Of a DNA stretch of 64,000 nucleotides, positions 23,466-37,417 are shown one piece after another. The notes beneath the pieces were generated by a model. That model was given only the letters and a program-made list of their open reading frames with translations. It searched no databases and was not told where the DNA came from. Source of the DNA: Petrosia ficiformis (Eukaryota > Porifera > Demospongiae > Haplosclerida > Petrosiidae); the NCBI GenBank assembly GCA_947044365.1, contig OX345636.1, positions 31,709,466-31,773,465 on the forward strand. Reading direction: 5' to 3'. How positions within the stretch are numbered: the first letter of the stretch is position 1; every line of letters starts with the position of its first letter. The position numbers and the translations under genes were made by a program.

Positions 23466-25045
23466 CTATCTCTCTATCTCTATATCTCTCTATCTACCTA
23501 TCTACCTATTTATTTATCTATCTATTTATCTAATCTATATATTTTTCTAACGAAGTATGTATCTGTCTGTCGATATAGCTATATATGCATCTATCTAAAT
23601 TTATTGATATCTTACATATGTATCAACCTAAATTTGTAGCTATATCACTATCAATATCCCTATCTAACTATCTATCTATCTATCTATCCACCCACCAACA
23701 CATCCGTCCATAGATCCATGATTCAATTCATACATGCATCCATCCATCCGTCCATCCCTTCATCCAACTATTCATCTACCCACGTACCCATCTACCCGTT
23801 AACCCCTCTACCTATCTATCTATCTACATATCTACCTATCTAACTATCTACCTATCTACGTATCTACCCATCTACCTATCTACCTATCTACCTATCTGCC
23901 TCTCTATCTATCTACCTATTTACCTATGTACCTATCAACCTATCTACAGATGTACCTATCTACATCTCTAAATCTCTAACTCCCTACCTCTCTACCTATC
24001 TACCTAGCTACCTATCTACCTATCTATCTATCTATCTTTCTACGTATCTACCTATCTTTCATATTTATCAATCTAAAATGGTAGGTATGTATCTATCTTT
24101 ATCTCTATCTATTTATCTATCTTTCTATATATCTATTTATCTGTTTAACTCACTACCTGTCTAACGGTTTACCTGTCTACCTGTCTACATATCTACCTGT
24201 CTACCTGTCTACCTGTCTACCTGTCTACATATTTATCTGTCTGCCTATCTGCCTATCGGCGTATCTACCTATCTACCTATTTACCTATCTACATATCTAT
24301 ATACCTACATATATACCGATCTACCTATCTACCAATCTACCTATCTAACTATCTGCCTATCTAGATGTCTACCTATATAACTCTCTACCTATCTACCTAT
24401 CTAAATATCTACCTATTTACCTATCAACCTATCTACCTATCTACCTATCAACCTATCTACCTATCAACCTATATACCTATCTAACTATCTACCTATTTAC
24501 CTATCATCCTATCTACCTATCACCGATCTACCTGTCCAGCTACTTATCTGTCTACATGTCTACCTGTCTGCCTGTCTACCTGTCTAACTGACTACCTGTC
24601 TACCTGTCTAACTGTCTACCTATCAAACTATATACCTATCTACCTATCAAACTATTTACCTATCTACCGTCCATTCATCCATCCATTCAACAATTCGTAC
24701 CAACCTACACAATAAACCCTCTACCTATCTACCTATCTACATATGTTCATATTTACCTGTCTACCTATCAACTTCTCTATATATCTACCTATCTACCTAT
24801 CTACATATCTAACTATCTAACTCTCTACCTATCTACCTAGCTACATATCTAATTATCTATTTATATATCTATCTACTATCTACCTATCTTACAAATATAT
24901 CCATCTAAAATTGTAGGCATCTATCTATCATTATTTCTATCTATCTATATATCTTTCTATCTATATATCTATCTATCCATCTATCTATCTATCTGTCTAT
25001 CTATCCATCTATCGATCTATCGATCTATGTATGTATCTATCTATC
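23466..25045. repeat. TATC/TACC array with tags a, d, e
   Basis: Core a at about 23533-23641, tag d at about 24056-24095 and tag e at about 24885-24920. The patch CAACAATTCGTACCAACC is at about 24688. No gene. Confidence 0.85.
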
Positions 25046-25265
25046 TATCCTTCCCTCCTTCCGTTCCTTTGTCCTTGCGTCCGTCCATCTGTCCGTCCGT
25101 CAGTTCGTCTCTCCATCCGTCCTTCTGTCCATCAGTCCTTCCGTTCGTCTGTCCTTCCGTCCATCTGACCTCCCAACTTCACAATCGCCCGTCCGTCCGT
25201 TTGTCCTTCCGGCCGTCCTTCCGTCCGACCCACCGTCCTTTTTTCTGTCTCTCTGTCTTTCTATC
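25046..25265. repeat. F block, copy 3
   Basis: CCGTCC/TTCC-rich patch of the GGCCGTCC variant, shared with 5081 and 53086. Confidence 0.85.
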
Positions 25266-25934
25266 TATCTATCTGACTACTTACCTACTTATCTAACTAA
25301 CTACCCAATTTCCTATCTACCTATCTACCTATCTACCTATCTACATACGTACCTATCTACCTCTATAGCTATCTACACATCTACATATCTAACTATCTAC
25401 CTATCTACTTATTTACCTACCTACCTATCTACCTATATACCTTTCTACCTATCTACCTCTCTAACTGTCTATCTGTCTACTTGTCTACCTGTCTAACTGT
25501 CTACATATATACCTATCTACCTATCAACCTCTCTATTTATCTAAGTATCTACCTATCTACCTATCTACCGATATAACAATCTACCTATCTACCTATCTAT
25601 CTATCTACCTCTCTACTTCTCTACCTCTCTAACTCTCTAACTCTCCACCTCTCTAACTCTTTAACTCTCTATCTCTCTACCTCTCTACCTCTCTATTTAT
25701 CTATTTATTTAACTAACTACCTATCTACCTACTTACAAATCTACATACCTGTCTATCTATCTAATCGATCTATTTATCTAACGACACATGTATGTGTCTG
25801 TGTGTCTAAATAGTAAGCTATATATATATGTAACACATGTATTGATCTCTTACTTACGTATCAAACTAAACTTGTAGGTAAGTCACTGTCAATATCACTA
25901 TCTATCTGTCTATATACCTATCTATCTATCTATA

Positions 25935-25979
<45 letters not shown>

Positions 25980-27540
25980 ATATATCTCTCTATCTATCTA
26001 TCTATTTATTTATCTATCTATCTGTCTACCTGTCTACATATCTACCTGTCTACCTGTCTACATATCTGCCTATCTGCTTATCTGCCTATCTACCTGTCTA
26101 CCTATCTACCTATCTACATATCTACTTATCTACATATCTACTTATCTACATATCTACCGATCTAACTCTCTACCTGTTTACATGTCTAACTCTCTACTTG
26201 TCTACATATCTACCTATCTAAGTATCTGCCTACCTACCTATCAACTGATTTACCTATCTATCTGTGAACCTATTTACATATCTACCTATCTACATATCTA
26301 TCTATCTTTCTATATATCAAATATATGTATTTATCTGACGAAGTATGTATCTCTCTGTCCATCTAACTACTAAGCTATATACGTATATATTGATATCATA
26401 CATATGGATCAATCTAAATTTGTAGGTTTGTATCTACCATTATCTCTATCTATCTATCTATCTTTATATCGAACTATCTAATTATCTATCTGTCCATCCA
26501 TATATCTAACTATCTATCTATCTATCTATCCATCCATCGATCCATCCATCCATTCTTCCATCCATCCATCCATCAATCAAACCATCCAACCATCCATCCA
26601 TCCATCCAGCCATCCAGCCATCCATCCATCCATCCATCCATCCATCCATTCATCCATACAACCATTCATCCATCCATCCATCCATCCATCTATCTATTTA
26701 CCTATCTACCGATCTACCTATCTACATCTCTATCTCTCTACCTCTCTACATATCTACCTCGCTACATATGTCTTTATCGACCGATACTTATCTACCTATC
26801 TACCTATCTACCTATCTACATATCTCCATATCTACCTATCTACCTGTCTACCTGTCTACCTGTCTGTCTGTTTATCTGTCTATCTGTCTACAAGTCTACT
26901 TATCTAACTGTTTACCTGTCTACGTGTTTACTTGTCTACATGTTTACATGTCTGCATATCTACCTAACTAACTATATGCCTATCTGTGTATCTACCTATC
27001 TACCTATCTACCTATTTACCTATCTACATATCTAACTAGCTACCTATTTCCTTATCGACCAATATATCTATCTAATTATCTACCTATCTAACTATCAACC
27101 TATCTATCTATATACCTATCTACCTATCTACCTTTCTACCTGTCTATCTGTCTATATGTCTATCTGTCTATCTACCTATCTACCTATCTACCTATCTACC
27201 TGTCTATCTATCTACCTATCTACTTATACACCTAGGTACCTATGTACCTATCTACGTATCTACCTATCTACCTATTTACCTGTCTACCTGTCTATCTGTC
27301 TAACTGTTTACCTGTCTAACTGTCTACCTGTCTACCTGTCTACCTGTCTACCTGTCTACCTGTCTACCTGTCTACCTGTCTACCTGTCTACATATCTACC
27401 TATCTAACTATCTGTCTATCTGCGTATCTATCTATAGATCTATATACCTATCTACCTATCTACATATCTACATGTCTACATATATACCTATCTACCTATC
27501 TACCTATCTACATATCTATCTATCTATCTATATATAAAGT
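25266..27540. repeat. TACC/TATC array with tags c and b, CCAT block, CTGTCTAC array
   Basis: Core c at about 25780-25887, core b at about 26309-26430 and a CCAT block at about 26526-26690. About 850 bases of TATCTACC and CTGTCTAC repeats follow; at 27285-27390 there is a purer (CTGTCTAC)n run. No gene. Confidence 0.85.
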
Positions 27541-27740
27541 CTTTGTATTTATCTAACGAAGTATGTATCTCTCTGTCTATCTAACTAATAAGCTATATCT
27601 ATTGTTACCTTACATATGGATCAATCTAAATTTGTAGGTTCGTATCTATCTATCTATCTCTCTATCGATCTATCTATTCATCTATATATACATCTGTCTA
27701 TGTATCTATATATCTATCACTCTATCTATCTATCCATCTC

Positions 27741-27776
<36 letters not shown>

Positions 27777-27870
27777 ACTATCCATCCATCCATCCAACCA
27801 TCCATCCATCCATCCGTCCATCCATCCATCCATCCATCCATCCATCCATCCATCCATCCATCCATCCATC
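27541..27870. repeat. Tag b' core, TATC tract and CCAT block
   Basis: Equivalent of 1-335: AACGAAGTATG at about 27555, tag at about 27617-27640, TATC run, then CCAT. Confidence 0.85.
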
Positions 27871-28648
27871 CCTGCATTCTTCCCCCATCCAGTCATTCAT
27901 CATTCAATTTATCTATCTTTCGAACTCTTTATCTATACCACCAAGTTTGCAACTATCCAGCCGTCAATCCGTCTCTTTATCCATCCTGCATTCTATCCAT
28001 CCATTCTTCCATTCATCCATTCCTCCGTTCATCTGCCCATCCATCAATCTGTCCATTCATGCTCTCATTCCTTTGTCCATCCATTCATCCATCCATCATT
28101 TATCCATTAACCGCTCCATCAATCAAAACATACAATGATCCATCAATCCAAACACACAAAAATTAATCCATCTAGCCATCTCTCTATCCATTCATGCATC
28201 CATGCATCCTTTCATCCGTCCAAGCAACCATGAAAACATCCATCTCTCTATCATTCCAAACCTCCTTTCGTCTATCCATTCATATCTCCACCCATCCATC
28301 CATACATCGGTTGGTCTATCTCTCTATATATGTAAGTTCTCTAAATCTTTCTATTGTGGTATCTATCTATTTATCTCTGTGTTTAATTGTTATCTGTTTT
28401 TTCTCTATATCTCTGTCTGTCTGATTGTTTGTCTGTCTGTCATTCTGTCTGTTTGTCTGTCTTTGTTTTTCTTCTTCTACCTATCTATTTATGAATTTCA
28501 TTACGTATCTGTTTATCTGTATATGTATACATTTATCATAGCATTTATATATCTATCTATTTATTCATTTAATTCCCTATCTATTGCTTTATTTGTCTAC
28601 TACAAATATATTTCTTTATCTCTCAACTTGTCTCTCTTTCTGTGTAGT
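27871..28648. repeat. Q module, copy 3
   Basis: As 336-1077, with a private insertion near 28134 (CAATGATCCATCAATCCAAA). Confidence 0.85.

Positions 28649-28676
<28 letters not shown>
28649..28676. repeat. AT microsatellite
   Basis: The shortest uninterrupted (TA)n run at a Q/S border in this window. Confidence 0.95.
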
Positions 28677-28683
<7 letters not shown>

Positions 28684-31600
28684 CTACTTATTTATCTATG
28701 TATGTATTTATGTATGTATTTTTGTGTTTATTGATCCGTGTTTATGATACATTGATCCCCAAACCCTGCACACTATTCCATAAAACGTGCACCCTAAATA
28801 GAAAACAGTAAATCGTAAGCACTAAACACTAAGCCCAAAAGCAAAAACACTAAACACTAAATTTGAAGCTTTACCTAACTACCATCCTACATACCTACCT
28901 ACCTACCCGTCTTTCAACATACTACTTTCTGGTTAATAACATATCATTTCCTTGTTAGTTGTTCTTAGGTGCTCACTAGTTATAAATATATTCTTGTCTT
29001 GTGAGATAGAATGAATGCATTGCATATTGATTTGAGACTGTTATTTTATTATTTGAATTGCTTCTTATTTCTGGTACTTTACATTTAGCAGATGAACTTC
29101 AGCAAATTTTATTTGTTGTTCATATTTCGTTTATGTGATTTTATTCCCCTCGATCATAGATTAATTCATTATAATAATAAATGCACTCGTTAACATGTTT
29201 AGTTTTCCTTAAACTTCAGTTATGTAATTATGGTCCCTTTCCTACGAAAGGATTTATTGTTCCTCCGGCTGGTTTAAATCTCTCAAAACTTGGTGATTTA
29301 AAGACAAATACTCAGTAAGTTAGGAAATTAAAATTTCACACTCTACTAAGTTTCATATATGTAGTCACTATCGTAAAGTCACTGTCAAACAGGATTAGTT
29401 TTCCGCTAACTTAAGTTTTATTAGGTCTCTCTCCCCAAGTTAGTTTCAAGTAAAATTTTACATGAAGCATTCACTAGGTTAGTATTGCTAATCATGTATT
29501 GTACACATTTCATATAATCACTATACTTATAAATGAGTAGATTTCAGAGTGCTGTGAATTGTTTTGCAATTTAGCTGTAGATCATGATAGGAAGTCTAAA
29601 TTGCAAATTCCAAAATCTCACTCCTCCCCACATTCATATGTATATTCAATCAATATAAACTCACTCTACAATATGTTTAGTTCTTTTCCAAGTTAGGGTA
29701 ATGATGTACTCCCATTCACTCATCCAAATTCCTCCACACATTAGCTTAATCCAACAGATGACTCCACATGAAGACTCTTGTAGATGACTCCTCCCCCTGA
29801 CTCCTATGTTATAGTGACTACTCCTTTTGACAAATCATTGTGAGTATTCATGGATCTTTATGAATTCTTGTGACTGTTGATGATTACTCCAATCTCCTTT
29901 TTTCTACAGCTAAAACTTTAATTATATCTTCGAATTCTCATCCCTCTTCATGATGTACTCCGGACTGATCATTTAGGCGACTCAAAATGAAGTCCCTTCA
30001 TGAGTACTTGCAACCCATTTCTAGTGACATTACTTTTTTGTCTGATATGATGAGTATGCGGATAAATTTATGTATGATAATTGCTTGGTACTCCAACGCT
30101 CGTTTAATGATTCAATGATTACAATTATAAACGCACAATTCATTTTGTTTGTTCTTTTTCACCAGGTTACTTGTTTAGGTTTCATGAATCCAATCGACAT
30201 AAAATGGAGTGATGTTGTAATACGTGAGTTATTCCACCTTTCACATATAATTCATTCTGTATTCAATTCATATCACCAATATGTGTATTTCATTCATCAA
30301 TTGAGTCTTAAAGGAGAGTTTGTACAGTGATCTTGTAGTATATCAACGTCTTCTTTCTTGATTGTAGTAAAACTTCTTGATAGTCTTGTAGTATGCCAAC
30401 GTCTTCTTTCTCGGTTATAGTATTAGTTCCTCATAGTTCTTGTTCTTGCTAGATAGGAAAATATTCTTGTCTTGTAGAATTACACCATAAAATAATTTGT
30501 AAGACCGTTAGATTGCAATTTCACTTATTTCTTACATCTCATAGGCACTACTATTGTGAAGACGAAGTTAAGACATGCTGATATTCGTTCTTAAGAATTC
30601 CGCTGAAGAATGCTCGTAATGACTCCATCTACAAGTCACATCAATGTTCAGAATTATTCTCACCCATTCATTTCAAGTGTCAAGTGTCATCAATTATGTC
30701 TAACTAATTCGGTTGTCTACATTCACGGAAAGAATGCAGGTTCCATGCTCCATTATCGTCAAATCTGGAGTTTTCTATTTGAATTATCACTCTAATTGTT
30801 TGTGAAATCTCCATTCCCTAAACATGTGAAATCACCAGTCGTCTGTCTTGTCTTATCTCCAGTCTCCAGTCAACCTTGTGAATTTTCCAACCTGCCGACA
30901 TTTAAGTTCTGTACATTACAGTTGCGAGTCTCCCAAACAATCTATCCTGCATTCTTTATGTCACTTATGCAGACTCCAGTATTCAGTTTCTAAGTTAATT
31001 TACCTGTTCTCATCAAGAAACTTACTTGGTAAGCGTATGAGATTAACTAGATTATGTAATCCTTTCCATTATTCATGTACTGATTACAATTGTAAATGCA
31101 GTATTTAATGTTTACTATATCCCCAAGTTCTGTTTCATAGGAGGAGTCCATTTGTTCGATGAGGACTGATTTCATTGTGTACACAGTTTGAGGTATTTCT
31201 CATTTTCGTTCCATGTAATTTTACTCTGCAATAGAGTTATTTGTTTGGTGCCGTAAGTTACGTGTATATACCATTCCAAACCACTTCCATCATTTGCATA
31301 TTCATTCATGCATTATAACACAGGTGCACTAATTCATGTGTTTAGTTTTTTTCCAAAGTTAGGTTCTTAGGTCAATGCAAGTTGTAGTGGTGCGATGGTT
31401 CTTTGTTCTTTGAGTTTGATGTCACTCCAGTTAAGTTGATTTATACGTTGTTATCATTAGTTTTACTCAGTAGTCGTGTAATTTTCAGTAGCCCATTCCA
31501 CCATTCATATACCCAATATAAATATAAATGCAGTATTATATATGTTTATTTTTCCTTCAAGTTTCATTTCATAGGAGTGATCTATTTCCTCAAGAAACAG

Positions 31601-33935
31601 TGATCTGTTTGTGTTCACAAACTGAGTTTAGCAATGATTTCTTTTCAAATCACAAGTTTAGGATCTCTCTTAAGACGTTTGTTATAAATACAAGGTAGTT
31701 ATGTGGTTAGTGTGGTAAGTTTTGTATACCATCAAGCACTCTTCCATCATTTGTATATTCATTCAATAATTATAACTATAATTACACTAGTTAATATGTT
31801 GAGTTTGCTTCCCAAGTTAGGTTGTAGGTCGATGCCAGGTGTAATGGACCGATTCTTATGCTTAGACTTCATTCAAGTTAAGTTGATTTATATATATTTA
31901 TTTTACTAAGTAGTTGTATAAGTTAATGTAGTCTGTTCCACCATTCATGTACTCATTATATCTAGAGATGTAGCATTATATATGTTTACTTTTCCCCAAG
32001 TTACCTTTCATAGGTGCGGTCCATTTACTCAAAGACGAGTGATCGCTTTTTGTTCAAAATTTGATAACATCGTTTCTGGTAAATACATGATGGTTTGTGT
32101 CGTAAGTTTTGTATACTGTCAAACACTCTTCCATTGTTTGTATATTCCTTCATTCATCACAATTATAAATCCCATATATAATGTATTTTGTTACTCCCAA
32201 GTATAGTATCTTAGGTGCAGTGAGTTACCCCGTGCGTGCACAGTTTCAGAGAGGAATCTCTATTGGTAAGTTAATCATTTTATGTTTTTCATACACATTT
32301 AATATGTACTTGTAGTTCTTCTCATGTGATATGCAATTCTTAGTTCTTGGTAGTTCTTGTAGTTGTTGGTAATTGTTTGTATTTCTTGAAGTTTTTTGGT
32401 AGTTCTTCGTAGTTCTTGAAGTTCTTCGTAATTCTGGTAGTTCTTGCTGCAGCTTTTGTAGTTGACAATATTAGTTATGTCGTAGTAGTTCTTGTGATCT
32501 TGTAGTTCTTTTATTTCTTGTAGTTCTTGGTAGTTCTTGGTACCACTTGGTAGTTCTTGGTAGGTCTTGCTGTTCTCAAACAGTTTATATTTACAAGAGG
32601 TTGGTGTATTCCAGCTGTGGAACGACACTGCAGAGTAGTTCTCATTCTCGAAATACTTTTAATAATGCGTGATACTGTAGGTGTCCATAATATGAAATGT
32701 TTTAATTTTATCAACAGTAATTATCTATAGTTAATAAGTAATTAAATATTAATTTATTGATAGTTTAATTAATTATATCATTATTTAAACTGTTAATTAA
32801 ACAGTGAAGTAATAAAATTAATTAGTTTATTACTGTTACTAGTTAATTAATTTTACCAATAACTACTATTAATTAACTGAAAATGGTGGGTGTGTTCATT
32901 GTTCAGATGGACATTCTAAAATGAGAGAGAAATATTTGATAGTGATTGCTGATTGAGAATTAAACCTGTGAGTTATCATTGAAATGTAACTCCATTTTCC
33001 CTTACTAGAATGTACTGGCTGTGTTGAAAATGAAATCCTTTCTACAATGTTTCTGAGGACTTTCAACTGATACTAGTAATTTTACAATGATTATGTCCAA
33101 CATTCTATTCCCATTCTGTAGATAGCTACTAAGGGTGACATCACACATTCAGAGTGGAAATTGTATTTTATAGAGTGAGCTGTTGAATGTTATGTTAGTT
33201 AATATTTGTTCCACACTCCAGGTCCTCCGTAGAGGTCAGGTTAATTCTGATTGCTGTCACTTCCAAGACATTCCTTCGTATGCTTTCTAATATTGTTTAA
33301 AATATGAGTACAAGGAAGGGATTTGATAGAATATTATTTAGTACTCAAATATAGCACCTCAAGTATAGTGTTTTCATAACAATTTCTCAGTAAGTTTCAA
33401 AACCTATGAATTTCCATCCCCCGCTCTTCAGTCGTTCATCTATTATTATCACAAATCACTATTAACATGTTTAGTTTTGAACTAACATACGTATTTTAGT
33501 CTTTCCCCCCTTTCTTCTAAAGATTAACGTCCAAACATTTGCTCAGTTAGTATTGGGAATTTTGTAATGCAGGTTTCACCTAAGCACATATGAACTGTAT
33601 AACATGTTTAGTTCATTACCAAAGTTAAATTTCTCAGTCATGTGAATGTTTCCACAAGTTAACTGTAGCTAATATTACGAGTTCTATTCAGTAAGTGAAT
33701 AATATTATGTACTCCATTTGATTGCTCCTCCCTCATTCGTACGCATATTCATTCAATATTATTGTTAATCCCTCTACAGTATGTTTCGTTATTCCCAAAG
33801 TTAGGTTAATTGTTAATTATGTACTCCTATAGACCACTCCAGAATCCTCCAGACACAAGTGGAATCCACCTAACGACTCAACGAGAAGACATTGATTTGA
33901 TGTAAAGCTGTTCAAATTGGTGAGGGTATACTGTA
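28677..33935. repeat. S spacer, second full copy
   Basis: Collinear with 12304-17565 at an offset of about 16366 bases. The 440-bp tandem array is at about 31061-32266, the TAGTTCTTGG minisatellite at 32306-32581 and the AT-rich tract at 32706-32881. Differences from S2 are scattered single bases. No gene identified. Confidence 0.9.
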
Positions 33936-34490
33936 TATATCTATCTTTCCTTATAAACCTGTATTTATTTATACCCCTTTATCTAAGCATGTATTTATCC
34001 ATGGATCTAATTCTTATGTACACAACTATCTACATAATTATTCTTCTTATATATCTATCTATCGATTTATATTGTGTGCTATCTATTTATCGATCTAATT
34101 CTCTAACTATCATTCTATCTATCTACCTATTTACGTATCTAAACATTTATTGTCTATGTATCTATCCATCGATCCATCCATCCATCTCTCCATCCTTCCA
34201 TGCATTCATTCAAACTTTCATCCATTCATTAAATGAAATGCCCATTCATCCATCCATCCATCCATCCAATAGTCTATCTATCTATATTAATCAAGTTCTA
34301 TCAATTTTTGTATTTTTGTATCTATCTATATATATATCTGTCTAATTTCTAACTCTATTTTTCTCTATATATCAGTCTGTCTGACCGTTTGTCCGTCAGT
34401 CAGAGTGTTTCTCTGTCTGTTTGTTTGTCTGTTTCTACCTATGTACTTATGAATTTCTTGACGTATCCATTTATCTGTATATGTATATAG
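33936..34490. repeat. P leader after S3
   Basis: As 6771-7320. It has GTCCGTCAGTCAGAGTG (about 34391) in place of GTCTGTCAG. Confidence 0.85.
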
Positions 34491-35360
34491 GTCCTGTCTA
34501 TCCTGTCTATCCTTTCTATCTTGACTATCCTGTCTATCCTGTATATCTTGTCTATCCTGTCAATCTTGTCTATCCTGTCTCTCCTGTCTATCCTGTCTAT
34601 CATGACTATCCTGTCTATCCTGTCTATACTGTTTATCTTGTCTATCCTGTCTATCCTCTCTATACTGTCTATCCTCCAATTTTACTCTGTCTATCGTGTC
34701 TATAATCTCGATCTTGTCTATGCTGCCTATCCTGTTTATCCTGTCTATCATTACTATTTTGTCTATCCTGTCTATACATTTTATCACTTCTATCCTGTCT
34801 ATCCTGTCTATCATGACCATCCTGTCTATATTGTTTATCTTGTTTGTCCTGTCAATCCTCTCTATCCTGTCTATCCTGTCTATCTTGACTATCCTGTCTA
34901 CCATATCTATCCTTTCTATCCTGTCTATCCAGTCTACCCTCCATGTGTACCATGTTTATCCTGTCTATCTTTTCTACAAAGCCAATCCTGTCTATCCTGT
35001 CTATCCTGCATTTGTACCATATCTATTTTGTCTATCCTGTCAATTGTGTCTATCATGTCTATCGTGTCTATCATGTCTATCCTGTCTATCTTGTCGTTCC
35101 TGTCTATCCTGTCTCTCCTGTCTATCCTGTCTATCATGACCATCCTGTCTATCCTGTCTATACTGTTTATCTTGTCTATCCTGTCTATCCTCTCTATACT
35201 GTCTATCCTCCAATTTTACTCTGTCTATCGTGTCTATAATCTCGATCTTGTCTATGCTGCCTATCCTGTTTATCCTGTCTATCATTACTGTCTGTCTATC
35301 CTGTCATTCCTGTCTATCCTGTATATCCTGTCTATCTTGTCTATCCTGTCAGGGTATTCA
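34491..35360. repeat. C block, copy 5, with internal 181-bp duplication
   Basis: Longer than the other C blocks because 34575-34755 reappears at 35109-35289 with about one mismatch. Both copies carry the private variant TCTATAATCTCGATC (others have TCTATACTCTCG), so the duplication arose within this block. It is inserted between the TTGTCGTTCC region and the usual end. Confidence 0.9.
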
Positions 35361-35426
35361 TCTATCTCTCTATCTCTATATCTCTCTATCTACCTATCTA
35401 CCTATCTATCTATTTATCTAATCTAT

Positions 35427-35484
35427 TAACCGAGAATGAGAAAGCATGACTTGTGCGACTAAAATTCAAAATTGAGTTTTTGCT
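35427..35484 (+). mobile_element. Probable solo transposon terminus (58 bp)
   Basis: A non-repeat island between TCTAATCTAT and GTCTACATATC. Its start TAACCGAGAATGAGAAAG aligns with the TGACCGTGGATGCGAAAA terminus at about 13 of the first 17 positions, and it continues with an AAAATTCAAAATTGAG stretch like the A/T-rich words of the other termini. The modules that should follow C (a, d, e, F, c) are absent. The similarity is short, so the family assignment is tentative. Confidence 0.5.
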
Positions 35485-36590
35485 GTCTACATATCTATCT
35501 ATCTTTCTATATATCAAATCTATGTATTTATCTGACGAAGTATGTATCTCTCTGTCCATCTAACTACTAAGCTATATACGTATATATTGATATCATACAT
35601 ATGGATCAATCTAAATTTGTAGGTTTGTATCTACCATTATCTCTATCTATCTTTATATCGAACTATCTATTTATCTATCTGTCCATCCATATATCTAACT
35701 ATCTATCTATCTATCTATCCATCCATCGATCCATTCATCCATTCTTCCATCCATCCATCCATCCATCAATGCATCCATCCATCCATGCATCCATCCATCC
35801 AACCATCCATCCATCCATCCATCCATCCATCCATCCATCCATCCATCTATCTACCTATTTACCTATCTACCGATCTACCTATCTACATCTCTAACTCTCT
35901 ACCTCTCTACATATCTACCTCGCTACATATGTCTTTATCGACCGATACTTATCTACCTATCTACCTATCTACCTATCTACCTATCTACATATCTCCATAT
36001 CTACCTATCTACCTGTCTACCTGTCTACCTGTCTGTCTGTGTATCTGTCTATCTGTCTACAAGTCTACCTGTCTAACTGTTTACCTGTCTACGTGTCTAC
36101 CTGTCTACCTGTCTACCTGTCTACCTGTTTACATATCTACCTATCTAACTATCTGTCTATCTGCGTATCTATGTATAGATCTATATACCTATCTACCTAT
36201 CTACATATCTGCATGTCTACATGTCTACATATATACCTATCTACCTATCTACCTATCTACATATCTATCTATCTATCTATATATAAAGTCTATGTATTTA
36301 TCTAACGAAGTATGTATCTCTCTGTCTATCTAACTAATAAGCTATATCTATATTTACTTTACATATGGATCAATCTAAATTTGTAGGTTCGTATCTATCT
36401 ATCTATCTCTCTATCGATCTATCTATTCATCTATCTATCCATCTGTCTATGTATCTATATATCTATCATTCTATCTATCTATCCATCTCTCTATCTATCT
36501 ATCTATCTATCTATTTATCTATCTAACTATCCATCCATCCATCCAACCATCCATCCATCCGTCCATCCATCCATCCATCCATCCATCCAT
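35485..36590. repeat. Tag b core, CCAT, TACC array, tag b' core, TATC/CCAT
   Basis: It resumes at the b core (about 35509-35628). A CCAT block (about 35715-35855), TATCTACC/CTGTCTAC repeats, the b' core (about 36285-36393), a TATC tract and a short CCAT block follow. No gene. Confidence 0.85.
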
Positions 36591-37356
36591 CCCTGCATTC
36601 TTCCCCCATCCAGTCATTCATCATTCAATTTATCTATCTTTCGAACTCTTTATCTATACCACCAAGTTTGCAACTATCCAGCCGTCAATCCGTCTCTTGG
36701 TCCATCCTGCATTCTATCCATCCATTCTTCCGTTCATCCATTCGTCCGTTCATCCGCCCATCCATCAATCCGTCCGTTCATGCTCCCATTCCTTTGTCCA
36801 TCCTTTCATCCATCCATCATTTATCCATTAACCGCTCCATCCATCAAAACATCCAAACTCCCAAAAATTAATCCATCTAGCCATCTCTCTATCCATTCAT
36901 GCATCCATGCATCCTTTCATCCATCCAAGCAACCATGAAAACATCCATCTCTCTATCATTCCAAACCTCCTTCCGTCTATCCATTCATATTTCCACCCAT
37001 CCATCCATACATCGGTTAGTCTATCTCTCTATATATGTAAGTTCTCTAAATCTTTCTATTGTGGTATCTATCTATTTATCTCTGTGTTTAATTGTTATCT
37101 GTTTTTTCTCTATATCTCTGTCTGTCTGATTGTTTGTCTGTCATTCTGTCTGTTTGTCTGTCTTTCTGTTTGTCTTCTTCTACCTATTTATTTATGAATA
37201 ACATTACGTATCTATTTATCTGTATATGTATATATTTATCATAGCATTTATATATGTATCTATTTATTCATTTAATTCCCTATCTATTGCGCTTTATTTG
37301 TCTACTACAAATATATTTCTTTATCTCTCAACTTGTCTCTCTTTCTGTGCAGTTAT
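36591..37356. repeat. Q module, copy 4
   Basis: As 336-1077. It ends CTTTCTGTGCAGTTATATAT, where the AT microsatellite starts. Confidence 0.85.
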
Positions 37357-37381
37357 ATATAATTATATATATATATATATA
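37357..37381. repeat. AT microsatellite, left half, split by transposon
   Basis: (TA)n run interrupted by the element at 37382; the other half is at 40805-40826. Confidence 0.9.
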
Positions 37382-37417
37382 TGTGACCGTGGATGCGAAA
37401 ATCAGCCTTATGGTACA
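37382..37417 (+). repeat. Left terminal inverted repeat
   Basis: TGTGACCGTGGATGCGAAAA then TCAGCCTTATGGTACA. Mismatches to the right copy are at base 4 and bases 23-24. Confidence 0.93.

Noticed and set aside
32299..32628. 109-codon minus-strand ORF with NYQEL repeats
   Set aside because: It is encoded by the TAGTTCTTGG minisatellite, open only in S3 and S5, and closed in S2 and S4.
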